From: an uncultured Siphonobacter sp.
GTDB taxonomy: Bacteria; Bacteroidota; Bacteroidia; Cytophagales; Spirosomataceae
Assembly: GCA_913774715.1 (NCBI GenBank)
Contig: CAJYHS010000149.1
Span: 1-64,000, forward strand
Direction: 5' to 3'
Length of the DNA: 64,000 nt
Below, piece after piece: positions 37,419-44,856 of this stretch; within the stretch, counting starts at the first letter, position 1; each line of letters starts with the position of its first letter. The notes beneath the pieces are model-generated. The model had not been told where the DNA came from and did no database searches. It saw nothing but the letters and a program-made list of their open reading frames with translations. A program made the translations under genes and the position numbers.

Positions 37419-38117
37419 TTACAGACCGTTTACAGTGTTTTTATCAATTTGTACACTCGGGCTCATGGTACTAGACAGGAAGATGCTCTTCACATATGTA
37501 CCTTTTGCCGAAGAAGGCTTCAACTTCACCAGAGTATTGATTACTTCCAGAGCGTTTTCTGCCAGCTTATCGGAATCAAAAGAGACCTTACCAATTGAGG
37601 TATGAATGATACCCGTTTTATCAACTTTGAAGTCAATTTTACCCGCTTTAACTTCGCGAACGGCATTGCCAACTTCCAAAGTCACTGTACCAGATTTAGG
37701 GTTAGGCATCAAACCACGGGGACCCAGGATTTTACCCAGACGACCGATTTTTGCCATTACCGTAGGCATGGTAATAATTACATCAATATCAGTCCATCCA
37801 CCCATGATCTTTTCGATATACTCGTCCAGACCTACGTGATCAGCTCCAGCGGCTTTCGCCTCTTCAACTTTATCAGGAGTACATAATACTAATACGCGAA
37901 CATCTTTACCAGTTCCGTGAGGCAGTGCAACTACACCACGAACCATTTGATCCGCTTTACGAGGATCTACGCCTAAACGAACGTCGATATCAATCGAAGC
38001 GTCAAATTTAGTGTAAGAAATCTCTTTCAAAATCGACGCAGCTTGCAGCAGTTCATAGGCCTGAGTCTGATCGAATTTCGAGCGAGCTTCTTTTTGTTTT
38101 TTAGTTAACTTCGCCAT
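37419..38117 (-). CDS. rplA: 50S ribosomal protein L1
   Basis: A 232-residue protein of the L1 stalk, which guides release of deacylated tRNA from the E site. The signature [22 protein letters not shown] is intact, and the N-terminal [14 protein letters not shown] is typical. In E. coli, L1 also represses the L11-L1 mRNA by binding the leader of rplK. The 135-nt spacer upstream of rplK here could serve the same purpose. It lies 71 nt after rplK and is tightly joined to rplJ. Confidence 0.97.
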   Translation of the reverse strand: MAKLTKKQKEARSKFDQTQAYELLQAASILKEISYTKFDASIDIDVRLGVDPRKADQMVRGVVALPHGTGKDVRVLVLCTPDKVEEAKAAGADHVGLDEYIEKIMGGWTDIDVIITMPTVMAKIGRLGKILGPRGLMPNPKSGTVTLEVGNAVREVKAGKIDFKVDKTGIIHTSIGKVSFDSDKLAENALEVINTLVKLKPSSAKGTYVKSIFLSSTMSPSVQIDKNTVNGL

Positions 38118-38188
38118 GAGAATGGTTATTTTGGGGTGGTATCGAATGTGCTTCGGTATTCTGAAGAGTATTCTCCCCCGTTAGGAAT

Positions 38189-38632
38189 TTATTCTTGCCA
38201 GGGAGCAGTACCTGATACGGTGATACCCATACTGCGAGCTGTACCAGCAACCATCTTCATTGCTGCTTCGATTGTAAAGCAGTTTAAATCCGGCATTTTA
38301 GTTTCAGCAATAGTTTTAATCTGATCCCAGCTAACTGAACCTACTTTCTTCAAATTAGGCTGAGCAGAACCCAACTTAATTTTAGAAGCTTCCAGTAATA
38401 AGTTAGCAGCAGGAGGAGTTTTAATTACGAAATCAAACGATTTGTCTGAATAGTACGTAATCAGTACAGGCAATACCTGACCCATTTTGTCTTGGGTACG
38501 AGCATTGAACTGCTTGCAGAATTCCATGATGTTCAGACCCTTGGAACCCAGTGCCGGCCCGATTGGGGGCGAAGGGTTTGCCTGACCACCTTTAACCTGC
38601 AATTTTACATATCCGGTGATTTGCTTAGCCAT
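38189..38632 (-). CDS. rplK: 50S ribosomal protein L11
   Basis: A 147-residue protein at the GTPase-associated centre of the large subunit. The N-terminal domain has [23 protein letters not shown], with the proline-rich segment targeted by thiopeptide antibiotics. The C-terminal RNA-binding domain includes [12 protein letters not shown]. It follows nusG after 135 nt and precedes rplA, the universally conserved order. Nothing unusual is seen in the coding sequence. Confidence 0.98.
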   Translation of the reverse strand: MAKQITGYVKLQVKGGQANPSPPIGPALGSKGLNIMEFCKQFNARTQDKMGQVLPVLITYYSDKSFDFVIKTPPAANLLLEASKIKLGSAQPNLKKVGSVSWDQIKTIAETKMPDLNCFTIEAAMKMVAGTARSMGITVSGTAPWQE

Positions 38633-38767
38633 TTTATAAAAATATTTGAGGCTCTGAGGCCCACGTTACATTTATCGAAAGAAGCATTAACGAAGGGGCA
38701 ATTCCTTGGAAGCTTGAAGTGCCAGTACCGCGATGGCTCACAACATCTGCGGAAAGAATGGTTCGTA
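38633..38767 (-). promoter_or_regulatory. rplK leader, candidate L1 autoregulatory site
   Basis: The nusG-rplK spacer is unusually long for this operon. It can form a stem in which GCCA pairs with TGGC around 38727-38745 (minus strand GCCATCGCGGTACTGGC), plus other short pairings. In other bacteria L1 binds an mRNA structure here that mimics its 23S rRNA site. Position supports such a role; I did not identify a convincing L1 recognition motif. Confidence 0.3.
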
Positions 38768-39328
38768 TTAGCCCTCTTTTTCCACTTGAGCGTAACTTAA
38801 TTCAACTGGTGTATTACGACCGAAGATTTTTACTGTTACGTGAAGTTTCTTTTTATCATCGAAGATTTCCTCGATTGTTCCGGTAAAGCCACTGAAAGGA
38901 CCATCCATTACTTTCACAGATTCTCCTTTGAGGAAAGAGACCGAAGATGTAGAGGTTTCCTCTACCACTTCATCCACCTGACCCAGCATACGCTTTACTT
39001 CAGAAGCCCGAAGGGGTACAGGAATTTTGGCACTCTTATCTTTGTCATTGCTCCCGAGGAAGCCGATTACACCCGGCATACTCGTGATCAAGTGCATTAC
39101 TTCGCCATTGGACAAGTCAGCCGAGATCATGATATAGCCTGGAAAAAATGCCTTTTCACGAATGCGTTTCTTACCGTTACGCATTTCAACAATTTTCTCA
39201 GACGGAATCAGAATTTGCGGAATAGAGTCCTGAAGCTCTTGTCTGGCTACTTCCGTTTCCAAATAAGATTTTACTTTTTTCTCTTGTCCGGAAACAGCCC
39301 GCAAAACGTACCAATTCACGTTACTCAT
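38768..39328 (-). CDS. nusG: Transcription termination/antitermination protein NusG
   Basis: A 186-residue protein that binds RNA polymerase and couples it to Rho or the ribosome. The N-terminal NGN domain starts WYVLRAVSGQEKKVKSYLE and contains FPGYIMISADL. A KOW domain near the C terminus includes GESVKVMDGPFSGFTGTIEEI. Spacing and length are typical. It lies between secE and rplK, as in most bacteria. The spacer to secE contains short repeats based on ACTGAAAA (39334-39398). Confidence 0.97.
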   Translation of the reverse strand: MSNVNWYVLRAVSGQEKKVKSYLETEVARQELQDSIPQILIPSEKIVEMRNGKKRIREKAFFPGYIMISADLSNGEVMHLITSMPGVIGFLGSNDKDKSAKIPVPLRASEVKRMLGQVDEVVEETSTSSVSFLKGESVKVMDGPFSGFTGTIEEIFDDKKKLHVTVKIFGRNTPVELSYAQVEKEG

Positions 39329-39333
39329 ATTCT

Positions 39334-39398
39334 GCTCAGTTTTCAGTTTTCAATCTTCAGTTTTCAGTGATAGCTGAATGAATGCGTCAACTGAAAAC
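39334..39398. repeat. Short ACTGAAAA-type intergenic repeats
   Basis: The secE-nusG spacer contains three near-tandem units of CAGTTTTCA/CAATCTTCA type and one inverted copy (GTTTTCAGT at 39360-39368 pairs with ACTGAAAAC at 39390-39398). The sequence is non-coding. Its effect on the transcript is unknown; the inverted copy could form a 9-bp hairpin. Confidence 0.6.
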
Positions 39399-39419
39399 CT
39401 CAAACCGTAAACGCGTTAC

Positions 39420-39614
39420 TTACTTGGAGAGGCTATAGAAAAGATCCAGCAAATTCTGGAAACCCGCGTCCATCAGACCTACTACAATAGCGAAGATCAA
39501 AGAAGCGATCAACACTAACCAAGAACTCGATTGTAAATCCTTGAAAGGAGGCCAGGTGATGTGTTGCGTCACTTCGTCCCAGGAAGCCTTAAATAATGAC
39601 GTTACCTTTTCCAT
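39420..39614 (-). CDS. secE: Protein translocase subunit SecE
   Basis: A 64-residue single-helix form of SecE, the subunit that clamps SecY in the Sec translocon. An amphipathic N-terminal helix (VTSLFKASWDEVTQHITWPP) is followed by one transmembrane segment (SSWLVLIASLIFAIVVGLMDAGFQNLLDLFY). This short form is usual outside enterobacteria. It lies between tRNA-Trp and nusG. Confidence 0.95.
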   Translation of the reverse strand: MEKVTSLFKASWDEVTQHITWPPFKDLQSSSWLVLIASLIFAIVVGLMDAGFQNLLDLFYSLSK

Positions 39615-39630
39615 GTGTTTAGTTTAAAGC

Positions 39631-39701
39631 TTTCAGGTTTAAAGTTTAAAGCCTGACGATCAATACATTGTCAGAATTCACTTTAAACTTTAAACCTGAA
39701 A
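39631..39701. repeat. 21-nt perfect inverted repeat between tRNA-Trp and secE
   Basis: TTTCAGGTTTAAAGTTTAAAG at 39631-39651 is matched exactly by its complement at 39681-39701, separated by 29 nt. It fills nearly the whole spacer between the tRNA-Trp 3' end (39710) and the secE start (39614). In the transcript it would fold into a long AU-rich stem, without a T-run, so it could be a processing site for release of the tRNA. Confidence 0.85.
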
Positions 39702-39709
39702 CTTAGTTG

Positions 39710-39780
39710 CACGGGCACCAGGATTCGAACCCAGACCGAAGGTTTTGGAGACCTCTGTACTACCCTTATACTATGCCCGT
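39710..39780 (-). tRNA. tRNA-Trp (anticodon CCA)
   Basis: A 71-nt cloverleaf on the minus strand. The acceptor ACGGGCA pairs with TGCCCGT and discriminator G. The anticodon stem-loop GGTCTCCAAAACC has anticodon CCA, and the T arm contains GGTTCGAATCC. The CCA tail is not encoded. It heads the secE-nusG-rpl-rpo transcript, directly behind a strong promoter. Its charging state is what the trpBA attenuator would sense. Confidence 0.97.
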
Positions 39781-39808
39781 GTGTGCTTGTACCTTAATTT
39801 TGGGACTG

Positions 39809-39839
39809 CAAAAATACGTTTTTGTTTTAATTAGGTCAA
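39809..39839 (-). promoter_or_regulatory. Promoter of tRNA-Trp-secE-nusG-rpl-rpo operon
   Basis: On the minus strand TTGACC is followed after 17 nt by TATTTTTG, a perfect TAnnTTTG, then CAGTCCC. It lies 28 nt upstream of the tRNA and just after the tuf terminator. It shares -33 box, spacer and GCA-TCC start region with the promoter before tRNA-Tyr. Confidence 0.85.
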
Positions 39840-39885
39840 CTTTTAGTCGACTTTTTTTTCTGAAAACAAAAAATAATTTTTAAAT

Positions 39886-39919
39886 AAAGAAAGCGTCCCG
39901 GTTAAAGGACGCTTTCTTT
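39886..39919 (-). terminator. Terminator of tuf
   Basis: A perfect 13-bp stem (AAAGAAAGCGTCC and complement) around CGGTTAAA is followed on the minus strand by an AT-rich, T-rich stretch. It begins 16 nt after the tuf stop and separates tuf from the next promoter. Confidence 0.92.
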
Positions 39920-39935
39920 AGCTGCTTATAATAAA

Positions 39936-41120
39936 TTATAAGATTTCAGTTACCTGACCAGCACCTACAGTACGGCCACCTTCGCGGATAGCGAAACGCA
40001 GACCTTTATCCATAGCGATAGGGCTAATCAAAGTTACGTCAATCGTGATGTTATCACCAGGCATAACCATCTCTACGTTCTCTGGTAACATGATTTCTCC
40101 TGTTACGTCCGTGGTACGGAAGTAGAACTGAGGACGGTATTTGTTAAAGAATGGCGTGTGACGGCCACCTTCTTCTTTAGAAAGGATGTAAACCTCAGCT
40201 TTGAAGTGAGCGTGAGGCTTCACTGAACCTGGCTTACAGATAACCATACCACGACGGATATCAGTTTTCTCAACGCCACGTAACAGCAGACCTACGTTAT
40301 CACCAGCTTCACCACGGTCAAGGATTTTACGGAACATTTCCACACCCGTTACCGTAGATTTCAGGTTTTCAGCACCCATACCTAAGATCTCAACTGGATC
40401 ACCAGAGTTGATTACACCAGTTTCGATACGACCCGTTGCTACCGTTCCACGACCTGTGATTGAGAATACGTCCTCAACAGGCATCAAGAAAGGCTTGTCA
40501 GTCTCACGAGCAGGAGTTGGAATCCAGCTATCAACAGCGGCCATCAACTGATCGATCGTTTCAACCCACTTAGGCTCGCCATTCAGTCCACCTAAAGCAG
40601 AACCCTGGATTACAGGAATGTTGTCACCATCGAATTGGTAGAAGCTCAGAAGCTCGCGGATTTCCATCTCAACGAGTTCTAACAGCTCAGGATCGTCAAC
40701 CATATCCACCTTGTTCATGAATACAACAAGTTGGGGTACACCTACCTGACGAGCAAGCAGGATGTGCTCACGAGTCTGGGGCATAGGACCATCCGTAGCA
40801 GCTACTACGATAATAGCACCGTCCATCTGAGCAGCACCCGTTACCATGTTTTTCACGTAATCGGCGTGACCTGGGCAGTCTACGTGTGCATAGTGACGGT
40901 TTTCAGTTTGGTATTCTACGTGTGCAGTGTTGATCGTGATACCACGCTCACGCTCTTCAGGAGCATTATCAATTTGAGAGAAATCTCTCTTTTCTGCCAG
41001 ACCTTTTTCAGAAAGAACTTTCGTGATCGCAGCAGTCAAAGTCGTTTTACCGTGGTCAACGTGTCCAATTGTACCAATGTTGACGTGTGGTTTCGAGCGG
41101 TCAAAAGTCTCCTTTGCCAT
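39936..41120 (-). CDS. tuf: Elongation factor Tu
   Basis: A 394-residue GTPase that delivers aminoacyl-tRNA to the ribosome. G motifs are intact: GHVDHGKTT (G1), [11 protein letters not shown] with the switch I Thr, [12 protein letters not shown] (G3), and NKVDMVDD (G4). Domain 2 begins near [17 protein letters not shown], and domain 3 ends with [14 protein letters not shown]. It sits between tRNA-Thr and tRNA-Trp, an order conserved with the E. coli tufB locus. Hairpin terminators on both sides imply that much of its transcript is monocistronic. No second tuf copy occurs in this window. Confidence 0.98.
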   Translation of the reverse strand: MAKETFDRSKPHVNIGTIGHVDHGKTTLTAAITKVLSEKGLAEKRDFSQIDNAPEERERGITINTAHVEYQTENRHYAHVDCPGHADYVKNMVTGAAQMDGAIIVVAATDGPMPQTREHILLARQVGVPQLVVFMNKVDMVDDPELLELVEMEIRELLSFYQFDGDNIPVIQGSALGGLNGEPKWVETIDQLMAAVDSWIPTPARETDKPFLMPVEDVFSITGRGTVATGRIETGVINSGDPVEILGMGAENLKSTVTGVEMFRKILDRGEAGDNVGLLLRGVEKTDIRRGMVICKPGSVKPHAHFKAEVYILSKEEGGRHTPFFNKYRPQFYFRTTDVTGEIMLPENVEMVMPGDNITIDVTLISPIAMDKGLRFAIREGGRTVGAGQVTEIL

Positions 41121-41207
41121 TTTTAGAAAGAATTATCGGTTTCGCGATTGGTTATTGTTCTGATGAAAGTGTACTTGCGAAAAGAGTCACTTGCACCTTT
41201 CGTTACG

Positions 41208-41235
41208 AAAAAAGTCCCTCTCTATGCGGAGAGGG
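41208..41235 (-). terminator. Terminator between tRNA-Thr and tuf
   Basis: CCCTCTC pairs with GAGAGGG around CGCATA on the minus strand and is followed by ACTTTTTT. It lies 51 nt after the tRNA-Thr 3' end. It would end most tRNA transcripts before tuf, either freeing tuf to its own promoter or letting a fraction read through. Confidence 0.8.
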
Positions 41236-41285
41236 ATTTCGCAATATCTGATCTTTCAACCTAAAACTTGGACCGAAAGTTTCAG

Positions 41286-41358
<73 letters not shown>

Positions 41359-41515
41359 ATACTCTTTATGTTATTTACAAGTAGTGAGAAATGATTTACG
41401 AAAAGACGTTACGTAAATCGGTATCGCGTAACTTGTAAATCTTCATTGAGCGTGGTGAGGAAATGTTTGATCGCTACGAAAGCGAAGTAACTTGAAATAT
41501 TACGCTCAATTTATG

Positions 41516-41588
41516 AGCGGGCGACGAGGCTCGAACCCGCGACCTGCAGCTTGGAAGGCTGCCGCTCTACCAACTGAGCTACGCCCGC
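41516..41588 (-). tRNA. tRNA-Gly (anticodon TCC)
   Basis: A 73-nt cloverleaf on the minus strand. GCGGGCG pairs with CGCCCGC and discriminator T. The anticodon loop CTTCCAA sits between CAGC and GCTG, giving anticodon TCC. The T arm contains GGTTCGAGCC. It lies between tRNA-Tyr and tRNA-Thr in the same transcript. Confidence 0.97.
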
Positions 41589-41650
41589 ATGTTACTAAAA
41601 AAATGACTATTGATTCAGAAAATACACTTAATCAATAGTCATTTAATTTG

Positions 41651-41733
41651 TGGGGCGAGATGGATTCGAACCACCGTAGGCTGACGCCAGCAGATTTACA
41701 GTCTGCCCCATTTGGCCACTCTGGTATCGCCCC
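41651..41733 (-). tRNA. tRNA-Tyr (anticodon GTA)
   Basis: An 83-nt class II cloverleaf with a long variable arm on the minus strand. GGGGCGA pairs with TCGCCCC and discriminator A. The anticodon loop CTGTAAA between CAGA and TCTG gives GTA. It is the first gene after the promoter at 41818-41848. The Tyr-Gly-Thr-tuf order resembles the E. coli tufB operon. Confidence 0.97.
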
Positions 41734-41817
41734 AAATGGTGTTTTTTACGCTAAGAGTAAAAGAACGTTTTCTCCCGTGCCGTTGGTGTTTTTGTTTTAC
41801 CTTCCGGTTTGGAGTTG

Positions 41818-41848
41818 CAAAAGTATAGCGTTATGAAGCCCGTGTCAA
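41818..41848 (-). promoter_or_regulatory. Promoter of the tRNA-Tyr-Gly-Thr(-tuf) transcript
   Basis: On the minus strand TTGACA, 17 nt, then TACTTTTG (perfect TAnnTTTG) and CAACTCC. It lies about 85 nt upstream of tRNA-Tyr. It is the clearest of four promoters of one design in this window. Confidence 0.85.
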
Positions 41849-41947
41849 GAGGTAGCTTGAAAAAACTTATATTTTTTTCTTAACCACTACCCGGACTTCT
41901 TCCTAATAGATTCATTTCCAGAAGAATCCCGCAAAATATTTTTTTAA

Positions 41948-41984
41948 TAAAAAAGGGAGCCTCCCATGAATAGAAGCTCCCTTT
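41948..41984 (-). terminator. Terminator of the sigma/anti-sigma/outer-membrane operon
   Basis: AAAGGGAGC pairs with GCTCCCTTT on the minus strand and is followed by six T-pairing positions (TTTTTTATT). It lies just after the outer-membrane protein gene. The rest of 41734-42000, apart from the tRNA-Tyr promoter, shows nothing else recognisable. Confidence 0.85.
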
Positions 41985-42000
41985 CTCATTAAAGTATGTG

Positions 42001-42984
42001 TTAGTTCAGACGTACGCCGAAACTTACGGCTTGCACCTGAGGACCACGAGCTACTTGATATAATTCGTTTAAGTCATATTGGAAAAACAGATCGACTGAA
42101 TTTCTAAATCCGATTTCAGCCATTAAGCCATAGCGAAAATCATTTAGCCAATATCCTCCATGGTTATGATCCTTCTTACCTTCCTGGGTCTTTGTTTTGG
42201 TATAACTATCCAGACGGTAACCTACGTAGCCCCCTGCCCCAATATGGGATACAATTCCCTTTCGGATGGCAACAGTTGGCATTACCGGAACCGTTACATA
42301 ACATACCGTCAGTTTGTTTTTTCTAAGGGGTTGACCAAACTCCTCAAATTCTATTTTGTCTTCTCGTTTACGGACTACTTTATCGCCGTCAAACATGAAA
42401 TTATACCAGGAAAATTCCAGACCCAATCGCACTCGTAAAGCCACATCCTGCCCCTTAACTAAAGTAGGATTACGATAAAAACCCAAAGCGAAGTATCTTG
42501 AACCCAAGGGTCTGAGATCATAATCATCAGCGTTAGGGTCGTTCTCAGGCTTTTTACCATAGGCATTGAGACCAATAGAGATCACAAAGTTATCCTGATC
42601 ATTCTGCCACCAGGGACGAGTCTTCTTGACTGTTGTTTTCGTATACCGGATCGTATCTCCTTTGGCCGTAATTTTGTATCCGCTGCGTTCATATACCTTT
42701 TCATTCTTCAGGTATTGCTCACCGTTTATTTCATCAAGTACAATTCGTGTAGTACCTTCTGAATCAGTGGCATCAATCTTGGCTCCTACATCTCTAAGTA
42801 ACTTATTTACATCGTAATTGAGTAGCTTTTTAAGCTCTTCCTTATTCTCACCGTAAATAATAATTCGGGAATTATCCCCCATCACCACAATAATCGAATC
42901 TTTTTGGACTTCCTCAGCGGAAGCGATTCCCAGCGTTCCTAAAACGGCAAGCAAAGCGAGTACGATGCGTTTCATGATCTTCAT
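42001..42984 (-). CDS. Probable outer-membrane beta-barrel protein of unknown function
   Basis: A 327-residue protein with a signal peptide (KRIVLALLAVLGTLGIASA); the start may be the Met at codon 4. Residues about 30-115 are charged, with a repeated Asp/Lys pattern. From about 125 to the end, alternating hydrophobic strands (FVISIGLNAYGKK, YFALGFYRNP, HIGAGGYVGYRLDSY, YGLMAEIGFRNSVDLFFQYDLNELY, AVSFGVRLN) look like a small outer-membrane barrel. It follows the probable anti-sigma gene by 45 nt in the same operon, so its expression is probably tied to the ECF sigma factor. I cannot name a family. Confidence 0.6.
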   Translation of the reverse strand: MKIMKRIVLALLAVLGTLGIASAEEVQKDSIIVVMGDNSRIIIYGENKEELKKLLNYDVNKLLRDVGAKIDATDSEGTTRIVLDEINGEQYLKNEKVYERSGYKITAKGDTIRYTKTTVKKTRPWWQNDQDNFVISIGLNAYGKKPENDPNADDYDLRPLGSRYFALGFYRNPTLVKGQDVALRVRLGLEFSWYNFMFDGDKVVRKREDKIEFEEFGQPLRKNKLTVCYVTVPVMPTVAIRKGIVSHIGAGGYVGYRLDSYTKTKTQEGKKDHNHGGYWLNDFRYGLMAEIGFRNSVDLFFQYDLNELYQVARGPQVQAVSFGVRLN

Positions 42985-43029
42985 TCAAAGGATTTACTTT
43001 CCAGATGTTGCAGAGCAGGTAAAAGTTGC

Positions 43030-43773
43030 TTAGTGTTTCTTAAAAATGTTATCTTCTGTACGGGCAATGATAGCCTTGCTGTCCAAACCTACTTCTTTCC
43101 ATTCCCCTTCCTGAATATGCTTGAGGCCTTTAGCTATTCTAGAGAAAAATTTCTTTTTCTTAGCTGGCTTCTCAGCACTTTCCTCTACAACTGCTACTTC
43201 AGATTCGACTACTTTAACAATAAAGGTTTTGTCTTCGTCAGGCTTTTCTGCCTTAGCTACCGTAACTTCAGTGGCTTTGGGTATTTCAATAGTGGTAGGA
43301 ATCGTTTTGGGCACTTCAACCTTAGCCACGGATTCTACTCTAGGAATAGGTTCTAGAATAGTTTTCTCCGAATCATTACTTTTAAGGGCCTTCCCTTCTT
43401 TTTTGGCTTCCCTTACCTTCGGAGTTAACGTAGGATTCTCTTTGATCACTGCTACTTTCTCCACTTCAGGCTGGAGCTCAGGGGCAGGCTCAACGGATTT
43501 AGGAGTAATGATTACTTTAGGCTGCTGTACCGCCAATTCCTGACTATTAGAATCACTGGCTTTTTGGAACCACCAACCCGCTATCATCAGCACTGCAATA
43601 GAAGCAGCGGCTGAGTATTTAGCCCAAAGCGGTAAACCTCTGCGTTGCGTATAGCTAGAATTGAGTCGGCCCTGTATCTTCTCCCAAGACTGAGATGATG
43701 GAAGCTTTTCATGATCTTTCAGCTTTCTGGCAAACAACTCATCAATCGGATGATTTTCTTTTGGCTGTTTCAT
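43030..43773 (-). CDS. Probable membrane anti-sigma factor
   Basis: A 247-residue protein. About 50 cytoplasmic residues (PIDELFARKLKDHEKLPSSQSWEKIQGRL) precede one transmembrane helix at about 53-68 (SAAASIAVLMIAGWWF). A long Lys/Glu/Pro/Val-rich periplasmic region (about 75-200) and a basic C-terminal segment (KKKKFFSRIAKGLKHIQEGEW) follow. It starts 4 nt after the ECF sigma gene, the usual place of the cognate anti-sigma factor. The single helix and short N-terminal domain fit that role, although no anti-sigma zinc motif is present. Inference from position is the main argument. Confidence 0.6.
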   Translation of the reverse strand: MKQPKENHPIDELFARKLKDHEKLPSSQSWEKIQGRLNSSYTQRRGLPLWAKYSAAASIAVLMIAGWWFQKASDSNSQELAVQQPKVIITPKSVEPAPELQPEVEKVAVIKENPTLTPKVREAKKEGKALKSNDSEKTILEPIPRVESVAKVEVPKTIPTTIEIPKATEVTVAKAEKPDEDKTFIVKVVESEVAVVEESAEKPAKKKKFFSRIAKGLKHIQEGEWKEVGLDSKAIIARTEDNIFKKH

Positions 43774-43777
43774 AAGC

Positions 43778-44344
43778 TTAATAATTTATTGACAATCGGG
43801 AGTCGTTTTCTGCAATCATGCGTTGCAGTAAAGCTCTAGCCCTATGTAGTTGCGATTTTGATGTACTTTCAGTAATTCCTAAATGATGAGCAATTTCTTC
43901 GTGCGTATAACCATCAATAGCATACAAGTTAAACACAGTTCGATACCCTACGGGCAGTTGTTCTACCAATTTTAACAGATCTTGTACTTCCAGAGCGGTC
44001 TCTGGTAATTGAGGGTTAGGTTCATAGAGGATATCATCATAACTCATCTGATTACCCATCTGTTTTTTTGATCTTAAAGCCATTAGGCATTCGTTCACTA
44101 CAATGCGTCGAATCCAACCCTCAAAACTTCCCTCCAGCTTAAATTGATTGATTTTCTCAAAAACTTTGACGAATGCTTCAATCATACATTCTTCTGCCTC
44201 GTAATCATCTTTAAAATATCTTCGGCAAACAGAATTCATCCGGCTGGCATACTTATCATATACCCGCCGTTGGGCTCTGGGATCTCCCTTTTGACAGGCT
44301 TTTACCAGTTGTTCTTCTGTTTGGAATAAAGATAAAATTTTCAC
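43778..44344 (-). CDS. ECF-type RNA polymerase sigma factor
   Basis: A 188-residue sigma-70 family protein with only regions 2 and 4. Region 2 (about 25-95) contains YDKYASRMNSVCRRYFKDDYEAEECMIEAFVKVF-type core-binding and -10 recognition helices, with FEGWIRRIVVNECLMALR. Region 4 (about 125-175) has YRTVFNLYAIDGYTHEEIAHHLGI and the helix-turn-helix STSKSQLHRARALLQ. It is the first gene of a three-gene operon with a probable anti-sigma factor and an outer-membrane protein. The 242-bp region upstream, to the terminator at 44519-44548, shows no clear vegetative promoter. Confidence 0.92.
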   Translation of the reverse strand: MKILSLFQTEEQLVKACQKGDPRAQRRVYDKYASRMNSVCRRYFKDDYEAEECMIEAFVKVFEKINQFKLEGSFEGWIRRIVVNECLMALRSKKQMGNQMSYDDILYEPNPQLPETALEVQDLLKLVEQLPVGYRTVFNLYAIDGYTHEEIAHHLGITESTSKSQLHRARALLQRMIAENDSRLSINY

Positions 44345-44518
44345 AGGACGGTCTTAGGCTAGTTAGCTTGTCGTTTAGATGCATCTTTGCTGGTAAGGGT
44401 TGCACTCCTTTTAACAAATTTTAAATTTTGGGGGAGATGCCATATTCATCGTTAACGTAGTTGTAATCAATGCGATAAATTGTCCTGTAAAAACTGATAG
44501 GCAGTATACCTGCAAAAT

Positions 44519-44548
44519 AAAACCTCCTGAAAAAGATCAGGAGGTTTT
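44519..44548 (-). terminator. Terminator of the oxidase-assembly operon
   Basis: AAAACCTCCTGA pairs with TCAGGAGGTTTT around AAAAGA, a 12-bp perfect stem with A and T ends on both strands. It begins 38 nt after the last gene of the operon and separates it from the sigma-factor operon. Confidence 0.92.
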
Positions 44549-44586
44549 CAACAGGCAATAAAACCAATCAACAAACTAGTTCTTTA

Positions 44587-44856
44587 TCAATGAGTAATGC
44601 CTTTCATACGTTGCCAGATGGCTATCTTTTGAGCATGTTCTTTGCGAGAACCTTTGTACCATAAATACGCAATCAGAGCTACTAGTAGATAGGGCATCAC
44701 CAATAGATATAAAATTCCGGTGTTGAGTCCAGAACCGTTTAAATAATGTCCGTCACTGTACGTACTTTCAACGGAGGCCCGGCACATAGCACATTGAGCA
44801 AAGCTCACGCTAGTGCTCATCAGCAGAAATACAAGGGCAACAATGCTTCTTTTCAT
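44587..44856 (-). CDS. Small exported CxxC membrane protein of the oxidase cluster
   Basis: An 89-residue protein: signal peptide (MKRSIVALVFLLMSTSVSFAQ), then CAMCRASVES with a CxxC immediately after the predicted cleavage site. One transmembrane helix follows (TGILYLLVMPYLLVALIAYLWY), and then a basic tail. It overlaps the DUF420 gene by 4 nt, so translation is coupled. It is the last gene of the oxidase-assembly operon. A CxxC on the periplasmic side next to SCO and DUF420 genes suggests a role in copper or heme handling during oxidase assembly. That is inference; I know no characterised homologue. Confidence 0.7.
   Translation of the reverse strand: MKRSIVALVFLLMSTSVSFAQCAMCRASVESTYSDGHYLNGSGLNTGILYLLVMPYLLVALIAYLWYKGSRKEHAQKIAIWQRMKGITH

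Noticed and set aside
41121-41207. TACACTTTC near 41165-41180 as a tuf promoter -7 box
   Set aside because: Does not match TAnnTTTG and has no TTG partner at the right distance.
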